Origin: Nocardia suismassiliense
GTDB taxonomy: Bacteria; Actinomycetota; Actinomycetes; Mycobacteriales; Mycobacteriaceae
DNA length: 64,000 bases
Assembly (NCBI RefSeq): GCF_900269665.1
Contig: NZ_LT985361.1
Location: 6,158,053 to 6,222,052 of the forward strand
Reading direction: 5' to 3'
Shown one piece after another: positions 27,701 to 34,783 of this stretch. The stretch's first letter is position 1, and every line of letters starts with the position of its first letter. The position numbers and the translations under genes were made by a program. The notes under the pieces are model-generated. The model saw only the letters and a list, made by a program, of their open reading frames with translations, made no database searches and was not told the DNA's origin.

Positions 27701-30700
27701 TCGCGACGGCCCACACCGCGGTGATGGCGTCCAGGCCACGCGGCAGCGCGATCGCGACGACCACCTCGGGGCCCGCGCCGTGCTCGATCAGGGCGCGCGC
27801 CAGCGTGTTCGACGTCTCGTCGAGCTCGCGGTAGGTGGTGTCGGTGCCGAGGTAGCGCACCGCCACCGCGTCCGGCAGTCGTTCGGCGGTGTCGGTGAGC
27901 AGCTGGGCCAGCGTGCTGAACGGCTCGGCGGGCGAGCCCGCGATCGGCACCAGGTTGGCCAGTTCGCGGCGGTCCAGGATGGTGAGATCACCGATCGGCA
28001 GGCTCGGCGCCGCGACCACCGCGTTGAGCACGGCGACGAAGCGGCGGGCGAAGGACTCGACCGTCGACTTGTCGAAAATGTCGGTGGCATAGCCGAATTC
28101 GGCCGTCAGCGGCCCGTCGGAAATATCGTCGTGCACCACCAGTTGCAGGTCGAACTTGGCGATGTCGGAGACGATCGGCAGCACCTCGGCGCGCAAGCCG
28201 GACAGCTCCACGCGCAGGTCCGGTGCGCGATCGTAGGACAGCATCACCTGGAACAGCGGATGCCTGGCGGCGGAGCGTTCCGGGTTGACGACCTCGACCA
28301 GCCGCTCGAACGGCACGTCGGCGTTGGCGAAGGAGTTGAGGTCGGCCTCGCGCACCACGTCGAGCATGCGGTCGAAGCCCGCGGCGGGGTCCACCTCGGT
28401 GCGCAGCACCAGCGTATTGACGAACATGCCGACCAGCTCGTCGAGCGCCGGGTCGGAACGGCCGGCGATCGGCGTGCCGATGGCGATGTCGGTGCTCGCG
28501 CACAGCCGCGCGAGCAACGTCGCCAGCGCGGCGTGCAGCACCATGAACATGCTCACGCCGCGGGAGGCCGCGAGTTCGCCTGCGGCGCGCCGGATTTCCG
28601 GGGCGATGGTGAACTCGACCCTTGCGCCGGTGGTGGAGCGGCGCAGCGGGCGCGGACGGTCCAGCGGCAGGTCGAGCTGGTCCGGCAGCCCGGCCAGCGC
28701 CGAACGCCAGTGCGTCAGTTGGGCACTCAGCGCACTGGCCGGATCGGCCTCATTGCCGAGCAACTCGCGCTGCCACAGCGCGAAATCGGCGTACTGCACG
28801 GGCAGCGGCGTCCACTGCGGCGCGGCACCCTCGCTGCGCGCCGAGACCGCGGTCATCAGATCCCGGGCCAGCGGCGCGATCGACCAGCCGTCACCGCAGA
28901 TGTGATGCAGCACAAGGAGAAACACCCACTGGTCCGGCCCGGTGGTGTAGAGCGCCACCCGGATCGGCGCCTGGATGCGCAGATCGAAGCCGTAGCCGGC
29001 GAACTCGGTGGCCAGCGCCGCGACGTCGGCGCCGGTGGCGTCGATCGGGTCGAGGGTGAGCGGGATCTCGGCGGCCGGATGGATCAGCTGGCACGGTCCG
29101 TCCGCCGCCTCCGGGAAGGTGGTCCGCAGGCTCTCGTGCCGTTCGATCACGTCGATCAGCGCGGCGCGCAGTGCCTCGACGTCGAGGGCGCCCTCGATCC
29201 GGACGGCCAATGGCATGTTGTACGCAGCGGCGTGTTCGGCGAACCGGTTCAGGATCCACAGTCGCTGCTGAGCGAGCGACAGCGGAATCCGTTCCGGCCG
29301 TTCGCCCGCGATCAGTTTCGGCGAGGCGACGTCGGTGGTGTGCGTGGCGAAGCACTCGGTGAGCGCGGCGATGGTCGAGGCCTCGAACAGGTCGCGGATG
29401 GTGAGTCCGGTGCCGAGGGCGGCATTGATCCTGGCCACCGCACGGGCGGCGATCAGCGAGTTGCCGCCGAGGTCGAAGAAGCTGTCCTCGACCCCGAAGT
29501 CGTCGGTGCCGAGCACCTCGGCGAAGATGCCTGCGAGTACCCGCTCCACCTCGGTGCGCGGCTCGGCGGTGGACCTGCTTGCCGAGCGCGAGCCCAGCAC
29601 GGGAGCGGGCAGCGCCTTGCGATCGATCTTGCCGTTGGCGCTGAGCGGCAGCTCGTCGAGCTCCATCAGCGCGGACGGCACCATGTACGCGGGCAGGGTA
29701 CGACGCAGCGCGGTCAGCAGTGCGGCTGTGTCGATCCGGGACACCGGATGCGGAGTGCTGGCCGACGGGGTCGGCGGGCGATAGTCCTCGGCGTCCGGGG
29801 TCGCGACGACGTAGGCGACCAGTTCGTCGCCGTTGCGCCCGGTGTGCGCCACGCAGACCGCTCTGGCCACCCGGTCGTCGGCGAGCAGTGCCGCCTCGAT
29901 CTCGCCGAGTTCGATGCGCAGGCCGCGGATCTTCACCTGGAAGTCGCTGCGGCCCATGTACTCCAGCACGCCGGGGTGCTCGGCCGAGAGCTGCCAGCGA
30001 GCCAGGTCGCCGGTGCGATACATGCGGGCACCCGGAGTGAACGGGTTGGCCACGAAACGGTCGGCGGTGAGGCGGGGCTGGCCGAGGTAGCCGCGGGCCA
30101 GCTGCACGCCGGCCAGGTAAAGCTCGCCGACGACGCCGGGCGGCACTGGTCGCAGGCGGGCGTCCAGCACGTAGGTCTGGGTGTTCCAGACCGGCGAGCC
30201 GATCGGCACGCTCGCCGGGTCGGCGGGGCAGGGCCAGTAGGTGACGTCGACCGCGGCTTCCGTTGGGCCGTAGAGGTTGTGCAACGCCGGGTGGTGCCTG
30301 GGGGCGGTTTGCGAAGTGCTGGGAACGATGGGTGAGCGCAGCGCGGCGTAGAAGTCGCGCACCGTCGCGGCGGGCAGCGCCTCACCGCTGCAGAACACCT
30401 GACGCAGCGCCGTGCAACCGCGCACATCGGTGTCGGTGACGAACACCGACAGCATGGACGGCACGAAATGCGCTGTGGTGATGTGCTTTTCGGTGATAAG
30501 GCGAGCAAGATAGCCGGGGTCCCGGTGCCCGTCGTGCTCGGCGACCACGAGCCGCGCGCCGATCTGCAAGGGCCAGAAGAACTCCCACACCGAGACGTCG
30601 AAAGTCGCCGGGGTCTTCTGCAATACCGCGTCGGCGTGGTCGAGCGGGTACTCGTGCTGCATCCAGCGCAGCCGGTTGACGATCGCGGCGTGGGTCACGC

Positions 30701-32603
30701 CGACGCCCTTGGGTTTTCCGGTCGACCCGGAGGTGAAGATGACGTAGGCCAGGTGGTCGGCCCGCAAGGCGGCGATACGGTCCGCGTCGGTGATCGGGGC
30801 ACCGTCGAAGCGCGACAGATCGACCGCGTCGATGGCGAGGCTGCTCACGGACAGGGTCAGCGCGTCGCGGTCGGCGGTGAGCACGCAGACCGGTGCGGCC
30901 TGGCGCACGATCTGCTCGATGCGCTCGGCCGGGTGCTCGGGGTCCAGCGGCAGGTACGCCGCGCCGGACTTGACGATCGCGTACATGCCGACGACGAGTT
31001 CGATGCTGCGCCGCAGGCACAGCGCGACCACCGTCTCCGGGCCCGCGCCGCGGGTGATCAGCAGCCGGGCCAGCCGGTTGGCGCGGTCGTCGAGTTCGGC
31101 GTAAGTGAGTGTCTCGTCGCCGAATTCGAGGGCGACGGCGTCGGGGCAGCTCGCGGCCCGCTCGGCGAACAGGCTCGCGAGCGTGCCGAGGTGCGGCGGG
31201 GTCTCGGTGGCGTTCCAGTCGTAGAGGACCCGGCTGCGTTCGGCCGCGGTGATCGCGGTGAGCGTCTCCGCGCGGGTGTCCGGCGCGGCGGTGAGGAAAC
31301 GGGTGAGGAAATCGAGGTAGCGGTCGTGGTGGGTGGCCACCTCGGTCTCGCTGTAGAGCCGCGCGTTGGCCTCGAAGTCGACGTGGATGCGGTTGCCGAC
31401 GCCGTTGTACAGGTTGATCGACAGGTCCTCGACCGGGCCGGTGGCCAGCACGTTCAGCGAGCCGACCAGGCTGCCGAACTTCAGCTCGTTGTGGAACAAC
31501 ATGATGTTGACCATCGGGCCGAAGAAGCCGCGCGCGTCGCGGGAGTAGCCGCAGTCGCGGCGAATGTCGTCGTGGCGGTAGCGCTGATGTCTCAACGCGC
31601 CGGTGATCTGCAGTTCGGTGGCCTTCACCACGTCGGCGACGGTGGTGTCGGCGGTGAACTTCAGCCGGATCGGCACCACATTGGACACCACACCGGCCGA
31701 GCGCCGCAGCGACACGGTGGTGCGCGCGGACACCGGCAGGCTCAGCACCACATCCGGGTTACCGGTCACCGACCGCACATACGCGGCCAGCGCGGCGACG
31801 AACAGCGCCGAGTTGGCGGTGCCGAAGGCGGCGGTCGCCTCGTTCATCGCGGACTGACACCGGTCGTCGAGCACACCGGTAGCGGTGCGCCTGCCCGCCT
31901 CGTGCGTCGCGGCGGTGACGGTGGCGCCGCTGAGGCTCATCGGCTCGCCCGCGCCCGCCAGCTGCTCGAGCCAGTAGTCCCGGTCGGCGCGGAACCGGCT
32001 GGAATCCCGGTAGCGCAGCTCGTCGGCGTACATCTCGACCAGCGGGGTGGCCCGCGAGGCCACCGGCTCGGTGTGGTTCTCCACCGCGGTGTAGATCTCG
32101 GCGGTGCGGGTGAGCGCGTTCATCGCGCCGTAGCCGTCGATCACGATGTGATGGGCACGGGCGTACCAGATGTAGTCCGCATCTCCGGTCCGCAGCACCA
32201 CATTGGTGGTGAGCGGATCGTGCTCCAGATCGATCGGCGAGCTGGCGTGCTCGTTCATCCAGCGCAGCGCCGCCGCCTTCGGGTCGGCCTCGGCGCGCAG
32301 GTCGAGCCGGGCCCAGCCGGGGCGGCGGGTGCTGTCGACGCGCTGATGCGGGATGCCATCGATCTCCAGCAGCCGTATCTGGCCGACCTGGGTCTCGGCG
32401 CCGAAGCGCTCGATCGCATAGAGCAGCCGCCCGACATCCAGGTCACCGTGGATCTCCACATACTGGGCGATGGTCAGCGGCACATCCGGGCGGATTCGCT
32501 GCGCGTACCAGAGCGCCGTTTGCGCCGGCGACAAAGCGAACGGTTGTGCCGAAAATTCGCCGGATGAACATTGGTCGACGCGGTCCGTGGCCAATGAACT
32601 CAT
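18774..32603 (-). CDS. Tetramodular non-ribosomal peptide synthetase (C-A-T)x4-TE
   Basis: One gene of 4609 residues. Order: C1 (HHIVIDG near residue 154), A1, T1 (Ser near 1047); C2 (HHICGDG, 1235), A2, T2 (2108); C3 (HHIAADG, 2297), A3, T3 (3173); C4 (HHIAMDG, 3383), A4, T4 (4263); thioesterase GWSLGG near 4395 with a late His in CRHSAM. All T domains have GGNSL. There are no epimerisation domains. My reading of pocket residues gives A1 DVWHFSLV, the serine code of EntF; A2 DALFIGMV; A3 DALFMGGV; A4 DALFLGVI, substrates unknown. C1, A1 and TE also resemble EntF in overall sequence, so C1 probably accepts an acyl or aryl starter. The ATG at 32603 has GGAG 6 bases upstream. Product: an acylated Ser-led tetrapeptide, possibly cyclised. 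No MbtH or aryl-acid genes are seen. Confidence 0.95.
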   Translation of the reverse strand: MSSLATDRVDQCSSGEFSAQPFALSPAQTALWYAQRIRPDVPLTIAQYVEIHGDLDVGRLLYAIERFGAETQVGQIRLLEIDGIPHQRVDSTRRPGWARLDLRAEADPKAAALRWMNEHASSPIDLEHDPLTTNVVLRTGDADYIWYARAHHIVIDGYGAMNALTRTAEIYTAVENHTEPVASRATPLVEMYADELRYRDSSRFRADRDYWLEQLAGAGEPMSLSGATVTAATHEAGRRTATGVLDDRCQSAMNEATAAFGTANSALFVAALAAYVRSVTGNPDVVLSLPVSARTTVSLRRSAGVVSNVVPIRLKFTADTTVADVVKATELQITGALRHQRYRHDDIRRDCGYSRDARGFFGPMVNIMLFHNELKFGSLVGSLNVLATGPVEDLSINLYNGVGNRIHVDFEANARLYSETEVATHHDRYLDFLTRFLTAAPDTRAETLTAITAAERSRVLYDWNATETPPHLGTLASLFAERAASCPDAVALEFGDETLTYAELDDRANRLARLLITRGAGPETVVALCLRRSIELVVGMYAIVKSGAAYLPLDPEHPAERIEQIVRQAAPVCVLTADRDALTLSVSSLAIDAVDLSRFDGAPITDADRIAALRADHLAYVIFTSGSTGKPKGVGVTHAAIVNRLRWMQHEYPLDHADAVLQKTPATFDVSVWEFFWPLQIGARLVVAEHDGHRDPGYLARLITEKHITTAHFVPSMLSVFVTDTDVRGCTALRQVFCSGEALPAATVRDFYAALRSPIVPSTSQTAPRHHPALHNLYGPTEAAVDVTYWPCPADPASVPIGSPVWNTQTYVLDARLRPVPPGVVGELYLAGVQLARGYLGQPRLTADRFVANPFTPGARMYRTGDLARWQLSAEHPGVLEYMGRSDFQVKIRGLRIELGEIEAALLADDRVARAVCVAHTGRNGDELVAYVVATPDAEDYRPPTPSASTPHPVSRIDTAALLTALRRTLPAYMVPSALMELDELPLSANGKIDRKALPAPVLGSRSASRSTAEPRTEVERVLAGIFAEVLGTDDFGVEDSFFDLGGNSLIAARAVARINAALGTGLTIRDLFEASTIAALTECFATHTTDVASPKLIAGERPERIPLSLAQQRLWILNRFAEHAAAYNMPLAVRIEGALDVEALRAALIDVIERHESLRTTFPEAADGPCQLIHPAAEIPLTLDPIDATGADVAALATEFAGYGFDLRIQAPIRVALYTTGPDQWVFLLVLHHICGDGWSIAPLARDLMTAVSARSEGAAPQWTPLPVQYADFALWQRELLGNEADPASALSAQLTHWRSALAGLPDQLDLPLDRPRPLRRSTTGARVEFTIAPEIRRAAGELAASRGVSMFMVLHAALATLLARLCASTDIAIGTPIAGRSDPALDELVGMFVNTLVLRTEVDPAAGFDRMLDVVREADLNSFANADVPFERLVEVVNPERSAARHPLFQVMLSYDRAPDLRVELSGLRAEVLPIVSDIAKFDLQLVVHDDISDGPLTAEFGYATDIFDKSTVESFARRFVAVLNAVVAAPSLPIGDLTILDRRELANLVPIAGSPAEPFSTLAQLLTDTAERLPDAVAVRYLGTDTTYRELDETSNTLARALIEHGAGPEVVVAIALPRGLDAITAVWAVAKTGAAYVPIDPGYPGERIAHMISDSGAMLGLTDAECLAAMPEWPAPRGKHRKHSVDWLVLGSAELAEECLNYTSAPITDADRHLPLCTVHPAYLIYTSGSTGTPKAVVITHAGLASLANEQTHLFGVSDSARTLHFSSPSFDASVLELLLGFAAGATIVVAPADLYGGAELAAFLRTERVTHAFITPAALATVPTEGLDELEAVIVGGEACAEELVETWSIEHRMHNMYGPSEATVAATATGPLVPGRPVPLGRPIRGMRLFVLDGRLHPVPPGTPGELYLSGPGLARGYHGRYSLTAQRFPANPHGRRGERMYRTGDLVVVEPGGQLRFLGRADDQIKIRGFRIELREIDHVLRAHPGVSFALTVVHTDEQGQPRLASYVTADEPVTAAEVIETARQRLPGYMVPASVTVLDELPVTPAGKLDRKAFPEPVFAAIGSSRAPSTELELRVAAVFGDILGRPVTGAEDSFFDVGGNSLLATRLAAALHAEFGVDLPVRAIFEAPTVAGVAERLTEAPRTQRLALAVQTTRPGRIPLSLPQQRLWFLNRYSPESSAYNIAFVIRISGDLDVPALRAALTDLVERHEVLRTVFPEDNGGAQQSVLPTARALPTVEPIDADDAGAVAALRTLAHTGFDLVRDTPLRTTLLRTGSERYLLGIVVHHIAADGWSLGPLTRDLAAAYVARHEGSAPGWAPLPVQYADFGLWQRACLGDENDPGSLAGNQLEYWRTALADLPAELPLPYDRPRPAEPTQQAGAVKFTVPEPVQHALAELGRDQGVSMFMVLRSALAVLLRAVTGGRDIVIGTPVAGRTDTKLDELVGMFVNTLVLRSDVDPDRTFAGLLRADRDTELAAMAHADIPFERIVEELGGETRSSGRHPLFQVALSVQDGPVPTLELPGLALRAEELDIALAKFDLELRVAHIGCDAGPGEPGQAFEFVYAAELFDESTIHTLADRFLRVLAAVTADPRVLVRDIDTRTERERRLFAPATGGATMPQCTLPAYFTATAHMHPHRTALRSGTTTLTYAEVDRRSNRLARALIARDIGSGDRVALGLTRSIESVLTVLAVVKTGAAFVPVDPTYPTDRIRHMLTDAGCWVGVTVTAHAEQLHAAASDGPVTDWVLLDDPDFAAELDSHDDALVDDLDRLCTIEVDDLAYLIYTSGSTGKPKGVAVTHAGLSNFADELRDRMRVDRESRTLHFSSPSFDAAVLDLLLAVGSGAAMVICPPGIYGGDELAALLERERITHTFLTPAALSTIDRDRWPLPQLRALMVGGEACSPDLVARWAPGRAMLNGYGPTEMTVVASIASLTADRPVTIGTLVRGARALVLDERLRPVPVGVPGDLYLGGHGVARGYFDRFGLTATRFVADPFGPAGARMYRTGDVVRWNNAGELCYLGRSDHQVKVRGFRIELGEVTAALGEHPGVRFAHTEVRQIAGVDRIVSFVQPSDEHAGVDVEAVRAHVGALLPSHMVPASITVLEHIPLTPVGKLDTAALPEPRLVADVASRAPETASELLVAEVMAELVGVDAVQAGDSFFDIGGNSLLATQLVARLAAATNIRLEVRTVFAAPRVAELAALLDSGPGGAEARPALVRRHRPERVPLSAAQRRLWFLNRFNGSGEAAEQTAGAYNVPVVLRMNGKLDVDALVMALHAVQARHETLRTVFPETNGEPAQQVLDLAAAAITLFVATVTPGEVDDAVRRFAAPGFDLAGMVPMRAALISVSPYGDTGVQNPAEVSDEHVLVLVVHHIAMDGWSLEPLALDVATAYRAACAGRTPEWTELTVQYADYTLWQQDALGAEHDPGSVLSRQLDYWRRTLDGSPELLTVPADRRRPPVPSYRGGLVECAVDANLHRALRTVATSNNVSMFMVLHAALAVLLHRMTATDDIAVGTPIAGRGHPALDGLIGMFVNTLVLRTRIDPDARFTDLLHTVRDTDLDAFAHADVPFERLVEVLNPARSQAHHPLFQVMLSVQNQPVRGLDLPDLRIEAADVDTGIAKFDLQFTLTETQTPERDPAGITLSVNYASDLFDEQTALRLGKRLTRLLAAVAANPTTAVGDLELLDPAEWSGLAPVRGAEPDRPITFPEVFEAAVNVDRKAIALRAEDTQVSYDALDRWTNRLARVLIRQGVGPETLVALGIPRSVESVATVLAVAKAGAAFVPVDPLYPAHRIEHMLSDSGAALGITLGDYRDELPDGVDWIVLDDAHFRGVVLDTSDAPITAAERTAPLRVDNPAYVIYTSGSTGTPKGVVVTHGGLSNFAAETAQRFEVQPGCRVLHFATPSFDAAMLDLLFALGGAATLVITPPGVVGGEDLARVFIEEAITHAFITTSALGTVDPTGVTSLRHVLVGGEALPPDLVTRWAPNRNLYNVYGPTETTIVTVIGQPLTPGGPITIGGPIRGVNAAILDTRLHPAPVGVTGELHLAGAALARGYLNRPGLTAQRFVANPYGKPGERMYRTGDLVRWCAGQASLSAGRSTGSGREIEYVGRTDHQVKIRGFRIELGEIDAALARHEAVEFATTIGHRTPAGTTALVSYVKARNGVEVTAVELTEHVAGLVPNYMVPQSVMLLDEVPLSPVGKLDRKALPEPVFTAIEGYRAPATPTEVALCAAFAAVLGLEVVGADDGFFELGGNSLLATKVVAQVRANGLDLPVQLMFGEATPAAIAARLDGSGAGIAAALGPVLPIRPTGAAAPLFCIHPAIGLAWCYSGLLAHLGPDRPVYGLQAPHVAGEDGFASIAEAAGQYVAHIKSIQPIGPYHLLGWSLGGLIAHEVAVRLQESGDQVALLSMMDSYRLSDAWLEHAIPSVAEIIEEFGSDQLDTPIDPAMNLRDAAELLRTRPGPFAALTVEHLERLYAGYTNGTLLAHSFRPRVFDGDLLFFTAAADEINRADPERRALAWQPFVTGDIHDHELPCRHSAMTAPESLAAIGPVLRRRLDGEPEHPSANGLHPVNGDAKRGKNGSRSEKPAIGIRKKEKQR

Positions 32604-32734
32604 CAATCACTCCGTTCTGCCTCTGTTGACGCAACTCCCCTAGCAACCGCCGCACGACCGGCGCGCAGGCGCCGATCATGGACGGGATCCACGACAGATG
32701 ATTCGGAGCGTCGGAACGGGCGGATTGCCGCCGT

Positions 32735-32757
32735 GTTGGATTTGTTTCACATCCAAC
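32735..32757. promoter_or_regulatory. Dyad upstream of the NRPS gene
   Basis: GTTGGAT-N9-ATCCAAC lies about 130 bases before the NRPS start in the 360-bp gap to lnt. It is a candidate operator for the NRPS promoter. It does not resemble the IdeR/DmdR iron box (TTAGGTTAGSCTAACCTAA). Nothing else was identified in 32604-32963. Confidence 0.4.
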
Positions 32758-32963
32758 GCCGTTGGCACACCGTGACTTTGACTAGCTACATCCTCGCGAA
32801 CCGGGCGATTAGGGCACGCGCCTCGGAAAAAGGCCAGGAAGATAGGTGACGCGACAAGAAAACGGCCGCGTACCCCATCGGTTTCGGCGAATCATGCGCT
32901 ACATCACAATATGGCTACAGCTGCCACAGAAAATACCGAGTGTTCGGTCCGTATTCGGGCCGG

Positions 32964-34724
32964 TCAGGAAACGGGTTGCCCGATCTCGGTGCGCGGGGCA
33001 GCCGCGGTGTGCGCCCGCCGACGCCGAACCACGGCGGCCACGAGGGCGGCGGCGGTCAGCACGACGAAGACGACCTCCGGTGCGGGACCGACGCGAGTCG
33101 CGAGCGTGTTGCTGGTGCGCAACGGTAGATCGGCGACCAAGGCGGCGGGCACGAACTGCGGGGTCTCCTGCCGCACGCTGCCGTCCGCGGCGATGATCGC
33201 GCTCACCCCGGAGGTCGCCGCGACAACAAGGGCGCGGCCGTGCTCGACGGCGCGGATGCGCGACATGGCCAGCTGCTGGTAGGTCATCTCGCTGTCGCCG
33301 AACGTCGCGTTGTTCGTCGGCACGGTGAGCAGCTGGGCGCCCGCGCGCATCGCGTCCTCGAAGGCGCGGTCGAAAGCGACCTCGTAGCAGGTCGCGACGC
33401 CGATATCGATGCCGGCGGCCTGCACCACGCCGTCGCCGTGGCCCGGCACGAAATATCCGGCGCGGTCGGCGTATTCGGAGAACAATCGGAAGAACGAGCG
33501 CATCGGCAGGTACTCGCCGAACGGCTGGATGATCTTCTTGTCGTGCCGCTCCCCCGGGCCCGCCACGCCGTTCCACACAATCACCGAGTTGGTCGTGGTG
33601 CGATCGCCGTTCACCAGCACCGCGCCGACCAGGATGGGCGCGCCGATCTGCTCGGACGCCTCGGTGATCAGGGTCGCGGCGTCGGCATTGCGCAGCGGAT
33701 CGATATCGGAGGAGTTCTCCGGCCAGATCACCACATCCGGCTTCTTCGCCTGCCCTGCCTCCACCGCGCGCGCCAGTTCTTTCGTGCGGCGGACGTGGTT
33801 GTCCAGGACGGCGCGCCGTTGCGCGTTGAAATCGAGTCCGAGGCGCGGGACGCTGCCCTGGATCGCGGCCACGGTGATGGTGCGGTCGCCGCGATCCGGG
33901 TCGGGTAGTGCGGAGCCGAGCAGCAGGCCGGCGACCGGCATGAGGACCACTGTGACTGCTGCGGTGACCACTGCGGTGCGCAGGCGACGTGTCCCGGCGA
34001 TCCCCGAGGTCTCCGCCGCTCGGCTGGGGACTTCGGAGTTACCGCTGCGCGCGGCAGCGTCTTCGGTCGACGCGGCACCGCTATTCGACTCCGCGCGAAC
34101 ATCATCCGGACCGCTCGTGCGATAGTTCGCTTGCCGTCTCGGCCACATAGCCGAAATCAGTGCTGCGGCACCGGTTCCGGTGAGGGCCACCGCGAAGCTG
34201 ACCAGCGGTGCGCCACCGAGCGAGGCCAGCGACAGGAACCATCCGTCGGCCTGCCCGAACGCCAAACGGCCCCACGGGAACCCACCGAAGGGAAAGCTGG
34301 ACCGAGCCCACTCCGCGGTCGCCCACGCCAGCGCCACCCACAGCGGCCAGCCGGGCATTCTTCCCAGAAGGCGCGCCATCAGCCCGAATAGCCCGATGTA
34401 CACCGCGCACACCGCCGAAAGCGCCAGCCAAGGCAGCGGTCCGACGTAGATCCCGGTCCACGGCAACAGCGGCACGAAAAACGCGAGACCGGCCAGCAGC
34501 CCGTACCCGAACCCACCGCGCAGCCGCCCGCTGCCCCGCACCGTCAGCGTGAGCACCGTAATGCCCAGCGGCGCAAGGAACCACCACGGTCGCGGCGGAA
34601 AGCTGCCGAACAGCAACAGTCCGGCCAGGATCGCCGACACCGACCGCCACAGCACGGGGTACCGGTCCAGCGCGGCCGATAGTCGTTCACGCACCACGAG
34701 TGGTTGCCTTTCGCTGCGGAGCAC
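32964..34724 (-). CDS. lnt: Apolipoprotein N-acyltransferase
   Basis: A 586-residue membrane enzyme that N-acylates the lipid-modified cysteine of lipoproteins. The N-terminal half has about six membrane segments, followed by a periplasmic-type nitrilase domain. The expected Glu-Lys-Cys triad is visible in IWPENSS, HDKKIIQPFGEYLP and VATCYEVAFD, and a last membrane helix closes the protein. A hydrophilic insert of about 50 residues rich in Ser, Ala and Arg separates two membrane segments near residue 210. The polyprenol-mannose synthase domain fused to Lnt in M. tuberculosis (Ppm1) is absent here and no ppm gene is adjacent. The start is uncertain: a GTG 27 bases downstream (34697) has the better spaced GAAAGG. 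Confidence 0.92.
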   Translation of the reverse strand: MLRSERQPLVVRERLSAALDRYPVLWRSVSAILAGLLLFGSFPPRPWWFLAPLGITVLTLTVRGSGRLRGGFGYGLLAGLAFFVPLLPWTGIYVGPLPWLALSAVCAVYIGLFGLMARLLGRMPGWPLWVALAWATAEWARSSFPFGGFPWGRLAFGQADGWFLSLASLGGAPLVSFAVALTGTGAAALISAMWPRRQANYRTSGPDDVRAESNSGAASTEDAAARSGNSEVPSRAAETSGIAGTRRLRTAVVTAAVTVVLMPVAGLLLGSALPDPDRGDRTITVAAIQGSVPRLGLDFNAQRRAVLDNHVRRTKELARAVEAGQAKKPDVVIWPENSSDIDPLRNADAATLITEASEQIGAPILVGAVLVNGDRTTTNSVIVWNGVAGPGERHDKKIIQPFGEYLPMRSFFRLFSEYADRAGYFVPGHGDGVVQAAGIDIGVATCYEVAFDRAFEDAMRAGAQLLTVPTNNATFGDSEMTYQQLAMSRIRAVEHGRALVVAATSGVSAIIAADGSVRQETPQFVPAALVADLPLRTSNTLATRVGPAPEVVFVVLTAAALVAAVVRRRRAHTAAAPRTEIGQPVS

Positions 34725-34783
34725 CGGAGGACAACCCCGCTGCGTTAGCTCGATGGTCTGCTGTCATCCCGGGCACGGCGCGT

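Noticed and set aside
18864..30335. Plus-strand open frame of 3823 codons opposite the NRPS gene
   Set aside because: It is a mirror of high-GC codon bias in the NRPS gene; the Arg/Gln/Gly-rich peptide has no domains and the minus strand encodes a full NRPS.
32607..32963. Iron-box (IdeR/DmdR) upstream of the NRPS
   Set aside because: No match to the 19-bp TTAGGTTAGSCTAACCTAA palindrome was seen in this gap.
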